A stretch of DNA of 64,000 bases from assembly GCA_905200905.1 (NCBI GenBank), contig CAJKMA010000004.1, positions 1 through 64,000 of the forward strand. Reading direction: 5' to 3'. The translations under genes and the position numbers were made by a program. The first letter of the stretch is position 1. Every line of letters starts with the position of its first letter. This DNA comes from an uncultured Bacillota bacterium (GTDB lineage: Bacteria; Bacillota; Clostridia; Lachnospirales; Lachnospiraceae). The notes under the pieces were generated by a model. The model saw only the letters and a program-made list of their open reading frames with translations. It was not told the origin of the DNA and searched no databases. Of this stretch, positions 1 to 8,164 are shown piece by piece.

Positions 1-59
1 TGGACCGTTGCGTATCTAAACGAATTGTGGCAGAGGAAATCATCAAAACCTATTCCTAA
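1..59 (+). CDS. 3' end of an unidentified gene (partial)
   Basis: Reading frame 3 from the window edge gives a short tail, DRCVSKRIVAEEIIKTYS, ended by TAA at 57-59. It is followed at once by a strong hairpin terminator, which supports it being the true end of a plus-strand gene that begins outside the window. The tail is too short to recognise. It converges on the rseP operon. Confidence 0.45.
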   Translation, partial: DRCVSKRIVAEEIIKTYS

Positions 60-61
60 AC

Positions 62-131
62 AAAAAAAGAACATTTCAAAGAATCAATCAAGGAAATCTC
101 TGATTTATTCTGATGAAATGTTCTTTTCTTT
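62..131. terminator. Bidirectional terminator between convergent genes
   Basis: The arms at 65-78 and 114-127 are perfect inverted repeats (AAAAGAACATTTCA and its complement), with T-rich runs on both outer sides. It can end both the plus-strand gene at the window edge and the minus-strand rseP operon. Confidence 0.75.
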
Positions 132-1412
132 TTATAATCTCCTAAAATCATTAAACATGACAAACACCATTAAAAGCATCAGCAGCATAAATCCTGCAAA
201 ATGTATCATCCCCTCCACATTGGGATTTAAGCGCTTCTTTCTCACTGCTTCAATGAGAAGAAATACTAATCTTCCTCCATCCAAAGCAGGAATCGGCAGA
301 AGATTCATAACGCCCAGGTTGGCAGACAATAGAATCGCCCAGTATAACATTTGCATCCACACCATGACTGCTCCTTCTTCTTTCGCCTCTTCATAAGAAT
401 CCCCAATAACGTCTATGATACCCACTGGTCCGGATAAATCATTCACAGAAAACTGTCCTTTTACAAACATTATCAAACTTTCTATGGTGCTGGAAATCCA
501 ATACCGTACTTCCACAGCGCTGTATTTCATCACACCTAGAAAATTCGTCTTTTCCCTGTAAATATTGTAAACAAATCCTGAATCCACGGTCTTAGTCATT
601 TGCGGCGTTGCAACAATGGTTTCAACTTTTCCATCCCGCTCCATACCAAGAGTGACTTCTGACCCATTCAGCGGATGCTCGGCAAGATATTCTTGAAGCC
701 CTTCAGCATCTGCCACAGCTACACCGTTAATTTCTCGAATAATATCCCCTGGCATGACACCAGCCTCAGCCATAGAGCTTCCAATCATCACCTGAGTTAT
801 CTGTGGTTCTCCCTCTGACATATAATAAAAGCCTAACATATAACGTTCTTCACTGTCTGCTGTATAGGCAATATTATATTTTTTTCCATCCCGTTTATAA
901 GTCAAGGAAATCTCCTCATCCTGCAGACCATGGAGATTCATGTAGGAATCCAAGTCTCGCCCAATGGAAATGTGTCTTCCCTGAAATTCTGTAATCACAT
1001 CTCCTTCTTGAAGCCCTGCTTCTGCTGCCGGAGAACCTTCTGTCACCTGTAAAACCTTGGCCGGATCATAACCAACCACACTGGTAATAATCATGGCAAA
1101 CACAAAGGCTAAAATAAAGTTAAAAATTGGCCCTGCTGCAACTACAGATATTCTGGCCCAGACAGATGCATTGTTAAAAGAACCTTCTGTGGTATTATCG
1201 TCATCTTCCCCAACCATCATACAGGAACCTCCAATTGGAAACAGCTTCAGGGAATATCTGGTTCCCCCTTTTTCTGTGGAGAGAAGTCTTGGTCCCATTC
1301 CCAGAGAAAACTCTGTCACTGCAATATTATTTCTTTTAGCCAAAAGAAAATGTCCAAGCTCATGAAACAATATAATTACAGAAAATACCAGTAGTGCAAT
1401 TATAATTTTCAA
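132..1412 (-). CDS. rseP: RseP/RasP site-2 intramembrane zinc metalloprotease
   Basis: Membrane-embedded zinc protease that cuts anti-sigma factors and leftover signal peptides. The HELGH zinc site is at residues 17-21 in the first membrane helix, two PDZ-like domains lie at about 110-270, and the NLLPIPALDGG motif with the third zinc ligand is near 375. C-terminal membrane helices follow. Length is about 426 residues, usual for the family. I chose a TTG start at 1412: it has a GGTGG ribosome site 5 nt upstream and lies directly after the dxr stop. The longer ATG reading would extend 40 nt into dxr and add a 14-residue tail that does not look native. It is the last gene of the pyrH-frr-uppS-cdsA-dxr operon. 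Confidence 0.93.
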   Translation of the reverse strand: MKIIIALLVFSVIILFHELGHFLLAKRNNIAVTEFSLGMGPRLLSTEKGGTRYSLKLFPIGGSCMMVGEDDDNTTEGSFNNASVWARISVVAAGPIFNFILAFVFAMIITSVVGYDPAKVLQVTEGSPAAEAGLQEGDVITEFQGRHISIGRDLDSYMNLHGLQDEEISLTYKRDGKKYNIAYTADSEERYMLGFYYMSEGEPQITQVMIGSSMAEAGVMPGDIIREINGVAVADAEGLQEYLAEHPLNGSEVTLGMERDGKVETIVATPQMTKTVDSGFVYNIYREKTNFLGVMKYSAVEVRYWISSTIESLIMFVKGQFSVNDLSGPVGIIDVIGDSYEEAKEEGAVMVWMQMLYWAILLSANLGVMNLLPIPALDGGRLVFLLIEAVRKKRLNPNVEGMIHFAGFMLLMLLMVFVMFNDFRRL

Positions 1413-1413
1413 T

Positions 1414-2556
1414 TTACCACCTACTTTCAATCCTCTCGTATATTTCTTGCTCAATCCTTAAAATTTCTTCCACGGTAGGATTGGAAACTACCTCATGTCT
1501 TTCCATAGCATCTTCAATAATTGTATAAATATCCAGGAAACGAATTTTTCTCTGGAGAAAAAGGGCTACTGCTTTTTCGTTTGCCGCATTAAATACTGTA
1601 GGCAGGGAACCGCCCACCTTGGCAGCTTCCATAGCCAGCGGCAATCCTTTAAAGGTTTCTATATCTGGATTTTCAAAGGTAATAGAACCTAATTTTGCAA
1701 AATCCAGTCTTTCTCCATCCAGATATTTTCTGGTTCCCCCATAAAGAGCATACTGAATGGGCAGACGCATATCCGGCGTACCAAGCTGAGCAATAATGCT
1801 TCCATCTGTAAACTGCACCATAGAATGAATCACACTTTGAGGCTGCACTACCACCTGAATCTGATTCAAATCCACGCCGAAAAGCCATTTTGCTTCCATG
1901 ACTTCCAACCCTTTATTTACCAAGGTCGCAGAATCAATGGTAATTTTTTGTCCCATAGCCCAGTTTGGATGCTTCAAAGCATCTTCCACTTGTATGTGTT
2001 CCAAATCCTTTGTCTTTCTTCCCCTAAAAGGACCTCCAGACGCCGTAATAAGAAGTTTATCAATACTCTTATGTTCTTCTCCATTTAATGCCTGAAAAAT
2101 AGCGCTATGTTCACTGTCTACTGGCAGGATTTTCGCCCCATATTCTTTTGCAAGGGGCATAATCAAATGCCCTGCCGTCACCAGGGTTTCTTTATTTGCC
2201 AGAGCAATATCCTTGCCTGCTTTTATCCCTTCAATGGTAGGACGAATACCAATCATTCCCACAATAGCGGTCACCAGAATCTGAGATTCTTCCATAGCAG
2301 CTAACTCCAGAAGTCCATCCATACCTCCTACTACTTTACAGTTCGTATCTTTAACGCGTACACTCAATTCTTCTGCTTTCTTTTCGTCACCCACAGCAGC
2401 CAGCTTTGGATGAAATTCCCGAATCTGTTCTTCCAGCATGGCAATATTGCTTCCGGCAGCAATTCCCACCACTTCTAAATCTTTATTTTTCCGTACAATA
2501 TCCAGAGTCTGGGTTCCAATAGAACCTGTAGAGCCTAAAATTGCAATTTTTATCAT
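1414..2556 (-). CDS. dxr: 1-deoxy-D-xylulose 5-phosphate reductoisomerase
   Basis: Second enzyme of the MEP isoprenoid pathway: it converts DXP to 2-C-methyl-D-erythritol 4-phosphate with NADPH in the cytoplasm. The N-terminal Rossmann motif GSTGSIGTQTLDIV starts at residue 8. The metal and substrate region PVDSEHSAIFQ and the loop TASGGPFRG are intact near 150-175. At 380 residues it is full length. The ribosome site AAGGAG precedes the ATG. The gene lies between cdsA and rseP, the standard order in Firmicutes, so isoprenoid precursor supply is coupled to undecaprenyl phosphate (uppS) and phospholipid (cdsA) synthesis. Confidence 0.97.
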   Translation of the reverse strand: MIKIAILGSTGSIGTQTLDIVRKNKDLEVVGIAAGSNIAMLEEQIREFHPKLAAVGDEKKAEELSVRVKDTNCKVVGGMDGLLELAAMEESQILVTAIVGMIGIRPTIEGIKAGKDIALANKETLVTAGHLIMPLAKEYGAKILPVDSEHSAIFQALNGEEHKSIDKLLITASGGPFRGRKTKDLEHIQVEDALKHPNWAMGQKITIDSATLVNKGLEVMEAKWLFGVDLNQIQVVVQPQSVIHSMVQFTDGSIIAQLGTPDMRLPIQYALYGGTRKYLDGERLDFAKLGSITFENPDIETFKGLPLAMEAAKVGGSLPTVFNAANEKAVALFLQRKIRFLDIYTIIEDAMERHEVVSNPTVEEILRIEQEIYERIESRW

Positions 2557-2566
2557 AGCTTTCTCC

Positions 2567-3379
2567 TTAAATCAATACCGTTGCCAAAAAGTAAATAAAC
2601 GGTGCTGTAAAAATCACACTGTCAAATCGGTCTAAAATCCCTCCATGTCCTGGAATTAAAGTACCATAATCCTTAATTTCTTTGTTTCTTTTAATAGCAG
2701 AAGCAGCTAAATCTCCTATCATGGAAATTAATGCACCTACTGCACAAATAATTCCATACATAAGAGGTGTGTGTCCAGATGCCGGATTTACTCCAGAAAT
2801 AGCAACGGCATAGAAACCTCCTAAAAGTGCTGCTCCTAAAACACCTCCAACGCCGCCTTCCACGGATTTTTTCGGACTTAGAACCGGTGCCATTTTATGT
2901 TTGCCAAAAAGCATTCCTACACAATATGCACAGGTATCGCTGCCCCAAGAGCTTAAGAAAATAAGGCCCACCAGCCATGCCCCGCCTTCCATATTCCTGG
3001 TTTTAAAGATGTACGAAAGCATAACAGCCACATAGATAACTCCAAATAAAGCCGCCATAATCTGTTCTGCCTGATATTTTGGATAAGAAAATACATAAAC
3101 ACTCATAATCAGTACCAATGCAAACAGAACTGCCATCATAGAATAACTATGCAATGGAATCCACAATAGAGTCAGATAATAAAGCACCGTTCCAATATAG
3201 CCTGCCATTTCCAAAGGAGTAAATCCTTTTTGATGTACTCCCATGGCCTTATACAGCTCATAAACTCCTATGAGAGAAATAGCCAGCAATACGCCGAATA
3301 ATACCGGACCTCCTGCTGCAATGGATGCAACAGCAATAATTACAAGAACAATCCCACTTAAAAGTCTTGTTTTAAACAT
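2567..3379 (-). CDS. cdsA: Phosphatidate cytidylyltransferase (CDP-DAG synthase)
   Basis: Makes CDP-diacylglycerol from phosphatidic acid and CTP, the branch point of membrane phospholipid synthesis. It is a hydrophobic protein of 270 residues with about eight membrane helices. The family signature near the C-terminus, DYGTLIPGHGGILDRFDS, holds the conserved Gly-His-Gly-Gly and Asp residues of the active site. The ribosome site AGGAGG lies inside the end of uppS, and the two genes are essentially contiguous, so translation is probably coupled. Confidence 0.95.
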   Translation of the reverse strand: MFKTRLLSGIVLVIIAVASIAAGGPVLFGVLLAISLIGVYELYKAMGVHQKGFTPLEMAGYIGTVLYYLTLLWIPLHSYSMMAVLFALVLIMSVYVFSYPKYQAEQIMAALFGVIYVAVMLSYIFKTRNMEGGAWLVGLIFLSSWGSDTCAYCVGMLFGKHKMAPVLSPKKSVEGGVGGVLGAALLGGFYAVAISGVNPASGHTPLMYGIICAVGALISMIGDLAASAIKRNKEIKDYGTLIPGHGGILDRFDSVIFTAPFIYFLATVLI

Positions 3380-3380
3380 G

Positions 3381-4088
3381 TTACTCCTCCTTTACTCCCC
3401 CAAACCTGCGATCTCTTCCATTATATTTTTCTATAGCTCTTACAAATTCTTCTTTATCAAAATCTGGCCAAGGCACATCTGTAAAATAAAACTCTGTATA
3501 AGCAAGCTGCCACAAAAGATAATTGGAGAGTCTCTCTTCCCCACTAGTACGAATCAACAAATCTGGGTCTGGAAGTCCTTTGGTATCAAGATAATCCGAA
3601 ATCTTTTCTTCTGTAATCTCTTCTGGATTCAATACACCACTTTTCACATCTCTTGCCATATCCTGTACTGCTCTACGTATTTCATCCCTGCTACCATAGT
3701 TTAATGCAATCTGAAAATGCAGTTCATCAAACTGGCTGGAAAATTCTTCAAGTTCTTTGATTTTCTGCTGCAAATCTTCATCAAAAGCCCTTGGATCACC
3801 AATGACACGCACACGCATTTTATTCTCTGCAGAAATCTTCAGGCATTTTTTCATATAGTTGCGGAACAGCTTCATCAGCCCGTCAACCTCTTCTCTGGAG
3901 CGTTTCCAGTTCTCTGTAGAAAAAGCATAGACTGTCAGATATTTTACTCCAAGCTCTTTTGCCATACTACAGATTTTTTCCAGGTTTTCGCATCCTTTAA
4001 TATGACCATAAGTCCTGGGCATCCCCTTGGACTTTGCCCAACGCCCATTGCCATCTAAAATAATGGCCACATGATTTGGAATCTTCAT
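3381..4088 (-). CDS. uppS: Isoprenyl transferase (undecaprenyl diphosphate synthase)
   Basis: Cis-prenyltransferase that makes the C55 lipid carrier for cell-wall synthesis. The catalytic Asp12 sits in the motif ILDGNGRWAKSKG, and the second signature RTSGEERLSNYLLWQ is at about 180-195, followed by the conserved WPDF. The 235-residue length is typical. The start codon has AGGAGG at the right distance. It is the third gene of the pyrH operon, preceded by a 72-bp gap with a weak hairpin. Confidence 0.95.
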   Translation of the reverse strand: MKIPNHVAIILDGNGRWAKSKGMPRTYGHIKGCENLEKICSMAKELGVKYLTVYAFSTENWKRSREEVDGLMKLFRNYMKKCLKISAENKMRVRVIGDPRAFDEDLQQKIKELEEFSSQFDELHFQIALNYGSRDEIRRAVQDMARDVKSGVLNPEEITEEKISDYLDTKGLPDPDLLIRTSGEERLSNYLLWQLAYTEFYFTDVPWPDFDKEEFVRAIEKYNGRDRRFGGVKEE

Positions 4089-4104
4089 TTTTTCCTCCTA
4101 CGCA

Positions 4105-4142
4105 TAAAAGAGGCACAATACCAAATTCTGTACGTGCCCCTT
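4105..4142 (-). terminator. Weak intra-operon hairpin between frr and uppS
   Basis: On the minus strand GGGGCAC pairs with GTGCCTC (7 bp with one wobble) around an A/T-rich loop and is followed by TTTTATG. This could give partial termination or mRNA processing between frr and uppS. The stem is short and the U tract poor, so confidence is low. Confidence 0.3.
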
Positions 4143-4160
4143 CCCTTTCTTTACAGTATA

Positions 4161-4715
4161 TTATACAGTAAGAATTTCTTTTGATTTATCTTCCACTGCC
4201 TTCTCAATTTCCTTTATAAATTTGTCTGTCAGCTTCTGTACTTTTTCTTCTAATTCTTTAATTTCGTCCTCGGAAACATCCTGTTTTGACAATTTCTTAA
4301 AAGCATCATTGGCATCTCTGCGGATATTTCTTACAGCTACTTTAGCAGCCTCTCCTTTTTTCTTCACATCTTTTACCAGCTCTTTTCTGCGCTCTTCTGT
4401 TAGTTCCGGTAATACCAGACGAATAATTTTTCCATCTGTATTTGGGTTCAATCCCAAATCAGATGCAAGAATCGCCTTGCTAATTTCCTTAATTAAAGAT
4501 GCTTCCCAAGGCTGAATCTGAATCATGCGGGCTTCCGGTACGGTAATATTTGCCACCTGCTGAAGCGGAGTCTGTGTTCCGTAATAGTCTACGGTTAATT
4601 TATCCAGAATATGCGGATTTGCACGGCCTGCACGGATGGTTAAATATTCTTTTCTCAGTCCCTCTAAGGTCTTTGTCATTTTGCTTTCATATACTTCTAA
4701 TCTTTCATCTGCCAT
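4161..4715 (-). CDS. frr: Ribosome recycling factor
   Basis: With EF-G it splits the post-termination ribosome. The 184-residue protein shows the family pattern: the N-terminal helix ([22 protein letters not shown]) continues into the long three-helix bundle with the DYYGTQTPL loop. I prefer the ATG at 4715, which has AGAGGAAG 5 nt upstream, over an ATG 24 nt earlier that would add MKKVEEEI. It lies next to pyrH as in most bacteria. Confidence 0.96.
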   Translation of the reverse strand: MADERLEVYESKMTKTLEGLRKEYLTIRAGRANPHILDKLTVDYYGTQTPLQQVANITVPEARMIQIQPWEASLIKEISKAILASDLGLNPNTDGKIIRLVLPELTEERRKELVKDVKKKGEAAKVAVRNIRRDANDAFKKLSKQDVSEDEIKELEEKVQKLTDKFIKEIEKAVEDKSKEILTV

Positions 4716-4748
4716 GATTTCTTCCTCTACTTTCTTCACTTTTCTGTT

Positions 4749-5444
4749 TTATACCAGCACCTTTGTGCCTGTAAACTTTCCGTGTGCAGTATTCACAATA
4801 CTATTTTCTTCGTTTAATCCAAATACCAACATAGGCATTTTGTTTTCCATGCACAAAATAGATGCAGTCATATCTACGACTGCCAGCTTCTGATCAATAA
4901 CTTCCTGGATGCTCACTTCATCATATTTCTTTGCCTCTGGATTCACCTTTGGATCACTATCATAAACACCATCTACAGCTTTTGCCAGGAAAATGGTTTC
5001 TGCTTCAATTTCAATGGCTCTTAACACCGTTGCTGTATCGGTTGAAAAATATGGATGACCTGTACCTCCAGCCATAAATACCACAGTACCTCTTTCCAGA
5101 TATTTCACTGCCCTATCCTTAGAGAACAGCTTGGTAAAGGAACCACACTCAAAAGGAGTGAGAACGCTGGTATTCATTCCTGCTGCTCTGAAAATCTCTG
5201 AAACATAAATACAGTTCATTACAGTAGCCAACATTCCAATCTGGTCTGCCTTTGTCCGGTCTATATTCTCACTGGTACGTCCTCTCCAGAAGTTTCCTCC
5301 TCCGATTACAATACCTACCTGAATTCCTTCCTCCACAAGAACCTTCACCTGTTTTGCCACTTCCATAACCGTTGCTTCGTCAAATCCTGTTTTCTTTGGT
5401 CCTGCCAAGGCTTCTCCGCTTAATTTCAGTAATATTCTCTTCAT
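4749..5444 (-). CDS. pyrH: UMP kinase
   Basis: Phosphorylates UMP to UDP, feeding pyrimidine nucleotide pools. It is a 231-residue member of the amino-acid-kinase fold. The N-terminal LKLSGEALAG loop and the GGGNFWRGR glycine loop bind phosphates, and the D(S)DPKVNP region near 175 is typical of bacterial PyrH. It is the first gene of the operon, with ribosome site AAGGAG and a consensus promoter just upstream. Confidence 0.96.
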   Translation of the reverse strand: MKRILLKLSGEALAGPKKTGFDEATVMEVAKQVKVLVEEGIQVGIVIGGGNFWRGRTSENIDRTKADQIGMLATVMNCIYVSEIFRAAGMNTSVLTPFECGSFTKLFSKDRAVKYLERGTVVFMAGGTGHPYFSTDTATVLRAIEIEAETIFLAKAVDGVYDSDPKVNPEAKKYDEVSIQEVIDQKLAVVDMTASILCMENKMPMLVFGLNEENSIVNTAHGKFTGTKVLV

Positions 5445-5489
5445 GCTCTAAAGCTCCTTTATCTTTCATTATCTTTAGTCACTGTATTA

Positions 5490-5518
5490 AGTATACCCAT
5501 AATATGCCTTGATTTCAA
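5490..5518 (-). promoter_or_regulatory. Sigma-A promoter of the pyrH-rseP operon
   Basis: On the minus strand TTGAAA (5518-5513) and TATACT (5495-5490) are separated by exactly 17 bp. It lies about 45 bp upstream of the pyrH start and is the only good promoter seen before this six-gene cluster. Confidence 0.75.
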
Positions 5519-5530
5519 GAAATATTTCAG

Positions 5531-5607
5531 AAAAAAAGAACTGTTGCATGAAAATGTCTCTTTGGAGGGTAAATACCGTTCCTGATTGTCATACCATGCC
5601 ACAGTTC
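5531..5607 (-). terminator. Terminator of the SNF transporter gene
   Basis: The arms GAACTGTTGCATG (5538-5550) and CATGCCACAGTTC (5595-5607) pair over 13 positions with one mismatch or wobble around a 44-nt loop. On the minus strand this is followed by a run of seven T (5537-5531). It isolates the transporter from the pyrH promoter. Confidence 0.7.
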
Positions 5608-5617
5608 CTATTAAATT

Positions 5618-6985
5618 TTATAAGCTCTTAAACAAACTTACATATCCCTGTACAAAAATATAAAGGACAATAAGCGGAAGAATGAAGGTGAGATATACCT
5701 TGATTTTTTCGGGGAAAGATACGCCTTCCCCTGTATTGGCCTCTTTTAAGAAATTCTTCCATCCCCAACCGTACCGTGTTACACAGAACAGCAAATAAAC
5801 AAGAGAACCAAGCGGCAGCATATTGTTGCTTACCAGGAAATCCTCAAAGTCTAAAATACTCTTTCCTAAAATACTGAAATCACTCCAAATAGTCATACCA
5901 AAAATACATGGTAATGACAGTATAGCAATAGCAATTCCATTAATGAGTACTGCTTTTTTCAGACTCCAGTTCCACAAGTCCTGTGCAAAAGAAATAATGT
6001 TCTGGAATACCGCAATAATAGTAGACAGCGCTGCAAAAGTCATAAACAGGAAAAACAGACTTCCCCAAAGTCTTCCTCCCTTCATGTTGTTAAACACATT
6101 AGGAAGGGTTACAAAAACCAATCCAGGACCCTCTCCTGGGTCTACGCCAAAAGCAGAACATGCCGGAAAAATAATTAAGCCAGCAGTAAGAGCTACAAAA
6201 GTATCAAGCACCAAAATGTTAACCGCTTCTCCAGTGAGCTTTCGCTCTTTTCCAATATAGCTTCCAAAAATAGCCAAGGCGCCAATTCCAAGACTTAGCG
6301 TAAAGAACGCCTGTCCCATAGCAGCAAAAATAACCTCTGATAAACCATATTCTGTCAGTTTTTTAAAATCTGGTTTCAGATAAAATTCCAATCCTTCTGA
6401 TGCTCCAGGAAGAATACAGGAATTCACAGCCAGAATAATCATAAGAAACAGTAAGATTACCATCATGCCCTTGGTAATTCGTTCCACACCACTTTGTAAC
6501 CCTAGGGAACAAATAACAAACCCAATCACTACCACCAGAAGCATCCAGAACAACATGGTTCCCAAATCTGTAGTAAGACTGCCAAATGCCTGTTCCACAC
6601 CAGAAGCATCCAGGCCCTTAAAGTCACCCTTTACCATTTTCACAAAATACGCCAGCATCCAGCCTCCAATGGTAGTATAGAACATCATAAGCAAATAATT
6701 ACCTGCCATACCGAAATACCGGTAAATATGCCACTTACTTCCCTTCTTTTCCAGCACATTAAAGGATGTTGCAATACTTTTCTGACTGGCGCGCCCTACT
6801 GCAAACTCCATAACCATGATGGGAAGCCCCATTACAATCAGGAAAAACAAGTAAATCAGAACAAAGGCTGCTCCGCCATACTTACCTGTTATGTAGGGAA
6901 AACGCCACACATTTCCAAGCCCAATGGCACATCCCGCTGAAATAAGAATAAAGCCAAGGCGTGAAGAAAATTTTTCTCTTTCCAT
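5618..6985 (-). CDS. Sodium-dependent SNF (NSS) family amino-acid-type transporter
   Basis: LeuT-fold Na+ symporter of the neurotransmitter:sodium symporter family; bacterial members import amino acids such as Tyr, Trp or Leu. The first helix carries the diagnostic SAGCAIGLGNVWRFPYI with the unwound Na+/substrate site. About eleven hydrophobic segments follow over 455 residues, as in short bacterial members. The start is ambiguous: an ATG at 6991 is very close to the ribosome site, and the ATG at 6985 gives normal spacing and the usual MEREKFSSRLGF beginning. The substrate cannot be read from sequence. It is a single-gene unit with its own promoter, repeat-containing leader and terminator. 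Confidence 0.9.
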   Translation of the reverse strand: MEREKFSSRLGFILISAGCAIGLGNVWRFPYITGKYGGAAFVLIYLFFLIVMGLPIMVMEFAVGRASQKSIATSFNVLEKKGSKWHIYRYFGMAGNYLLMMFYTTIGGWMLAYFVKMVKGDFKGLDASGVEQAFGSLTTDLGTMLFWMLLVVVIGFVICSLGLQSGVERITKGMMVILLFLMIILAVNSCILPGASEGLEFYLKPDFKKLTEYGLSEVIFAAMGQAFFTLSLGIGALAIFGSYIGKERKLTGEAVNILVLDTFVALTAGLIIFPACSAFGVDPGEGPGLVFVTLPNVFNNMKGGRLWGSLFFLFMTFAALSTIIAVFQNIISFAQDLWNWSLKKAVLINGIAIAILSLPCIFGMTIWSDFSILGKSILDFEDFLVSNNMLPLGSLVYLLFCVTRYGWGWKNFLKEANTGEGVSFPEKIKVYLTFILPLIVLYIFVQGYVSLFKSL

Positions 6986-7016
6986 TTTCATTACCTCTTC
7001 TATTTCTTCTCTTCGT

Positions 7017-7063
7017 CTCTAATAAATCAGCGCTTCAATTCGTTAATACATAAGCACTTCAAA
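7017..7063. repeat. Two imperfect direct repeats in the SNF transporter leader
   Basis: Two 23-bp units (7017-7039 and 7041-7063) agree at about 16 of 23 positions and repeat every 24 bp. Their shared core is TAATA-A--AGC-CTTCAA. They lie between the promoter and the ribosome site, where a repressor or RNA-binding regulator would act. Confidence 0.5.
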
Positions 7064-7079
7064 CAGACGCTACGTCGGG

Positions 7080-7108
7080 ATTATACCATGAATCTGTCTT
7101 AATCTCAA
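7080..7108 (-). promoter_or_regulatory. Sigma-A promoter of the SNF transporter gene
   Basis: On the minus strand TTGAGA (7108-7103) and TATAAT (7085-7080) have a 17-bp spacer. The predicted transcript has a leader of about 85 nt with tandem direct repeats. Confidence 0.75.
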
Positions 7109-7132
7109 GGCTGATTTTTATATTTATCCCCT

Positions 7133-8155
7133 TTAACGGCTTTCAATGCTGCCAATATTCTTAATCAACACAGAGATTGTCCCATCTGGGTTTGTAATAA
7201 ATTCAATCCTGTCCTTATTGTTATACTCTTCCATAGGAATTTTCAGTTCAATTCCTGTATCAGTCATTAAATGTTGTTTGGTAAATTTTTTTGTAGTATT
7301 GGGATTCTGAGGCTCTACAGTAGCTTCTTTCAAATTATATTTTTCCAGTTTCTCCTGTACTTCCTCTTTCATTTCCGGATGTTCCCGAAAAATCTTATCA
7401 ATTACCACTGGCACCTCAAAACCACCTTGTTGAGTAAATTCCTCATTGAGAATACTTTTCGTTTCCATGCGCACTTCAAACTGTTCAGACTCATTGAAAT
7501 ATTTTTTCTGAACCTGCTCTACTGCTTTATTCACAATAGCCAGTTTTGTCTTAGAAGATAAAGAACCACTGCATTTTAAAAACAACTTAGAAAAATAGTT
7601 GGTCTTTACGCCATTCACATCATATTTTTTTTCTACCAGGCGCACATACTGAGGAGCCTCTAAGTCAATCAGAGCCGCCTCTGAAAGCTTCTGTGTCTCT
7701 CCAGGTAAAATTGCCTTCTGCATAATAATATCATTATTATTCCCCCATGGGTCTGAGTTTGTCATATGGGTATAAGAAGTTTTATAATTCATTTTCAGAA
7801 GCGCCAGGTATTTATGCTTCTCTACCCTGTACTCCACTGCCAGCAAATCTGCTGCTGGAATATCAATATTCTGGTTCATAATGGTGTATAATTCCCCTGC
7901 AATTTTCTGGGTAACCTCAATAAATCTTTCTGAATCCCATTCTTCTACCAAATGAAAGACCAAAGACTCCTCCTGGAAAGTACAGCTTCTGATTTCATCA
8001 CTGGAATCCACCTTAAAAATATGGGCCTTCAAAAAATCAGAAAAATCAGAACCACAGTCCAGCACCACATCCGACAGTACCGGCATTCCAAGGGCTGAAT
8101 CCAAAATATGTACCACTGCCTGTTCAATTCTAATTTCATCCTTTGTTCCTAACAT
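7133..8155 (-). CDS. Nucleoid-associated protein, NdpA/YejK (NA37) family
   Basis: A 340-residue protein with the layout of the 37-kDa nucleoid-associated family: it opens with QAVVHILDSALGMPVLSD and DFLKAHIFKV, and closes with the typical FITNPDGTISVLIKNIG. Family members bind the nucleoid; their exact role in Firmicutes is not established. The ATG at 8155 is favoured because AGGAGG lies 5 nt upstream; a GTG one codon earlier would be too close. It follows the ABC exporter genes by 9 bp and may be co-transcribed with them. Confidence 0.8.
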   Translation of the reverse strand: MLGTKDEIRIEQAVVHILDSALGMPVLSDVVLDCGSDFSDFLKAHIFKVDSSDEIRSCTFQEESLVFHLVEEWDSERFIEVTQKIAGELYTIMNQNIDIPAADLLAVEYRVEKHKYLALLKMNYKTSYTHMTNSDPWGNNNDIIMQKAILPGETQKLSEAALIDLEAPQYVRLVEKKYDVNGVKTNYFSKLFLKCSGSLSSKTKLAIVNKAVEQVQKKYFNESEQFEVRMETKSILNEEFTQQGGFEVPVVIDKIFREHPEMKEEVQEKLEKYNLKEATVEPQNPNTTKKFTKQHLMTDTGIELKIPMEEYNNKDRIEFITNPDGTISVLIKNIGSIESR

Positions 8156-8164
8156 CACAACCTC

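Noticed and set aside
7017..7063. CRISPR-like repeats
   Set aside because: Only two imperfect direct repeats with no spacers between them; no array or cas genes anywhere in the window.
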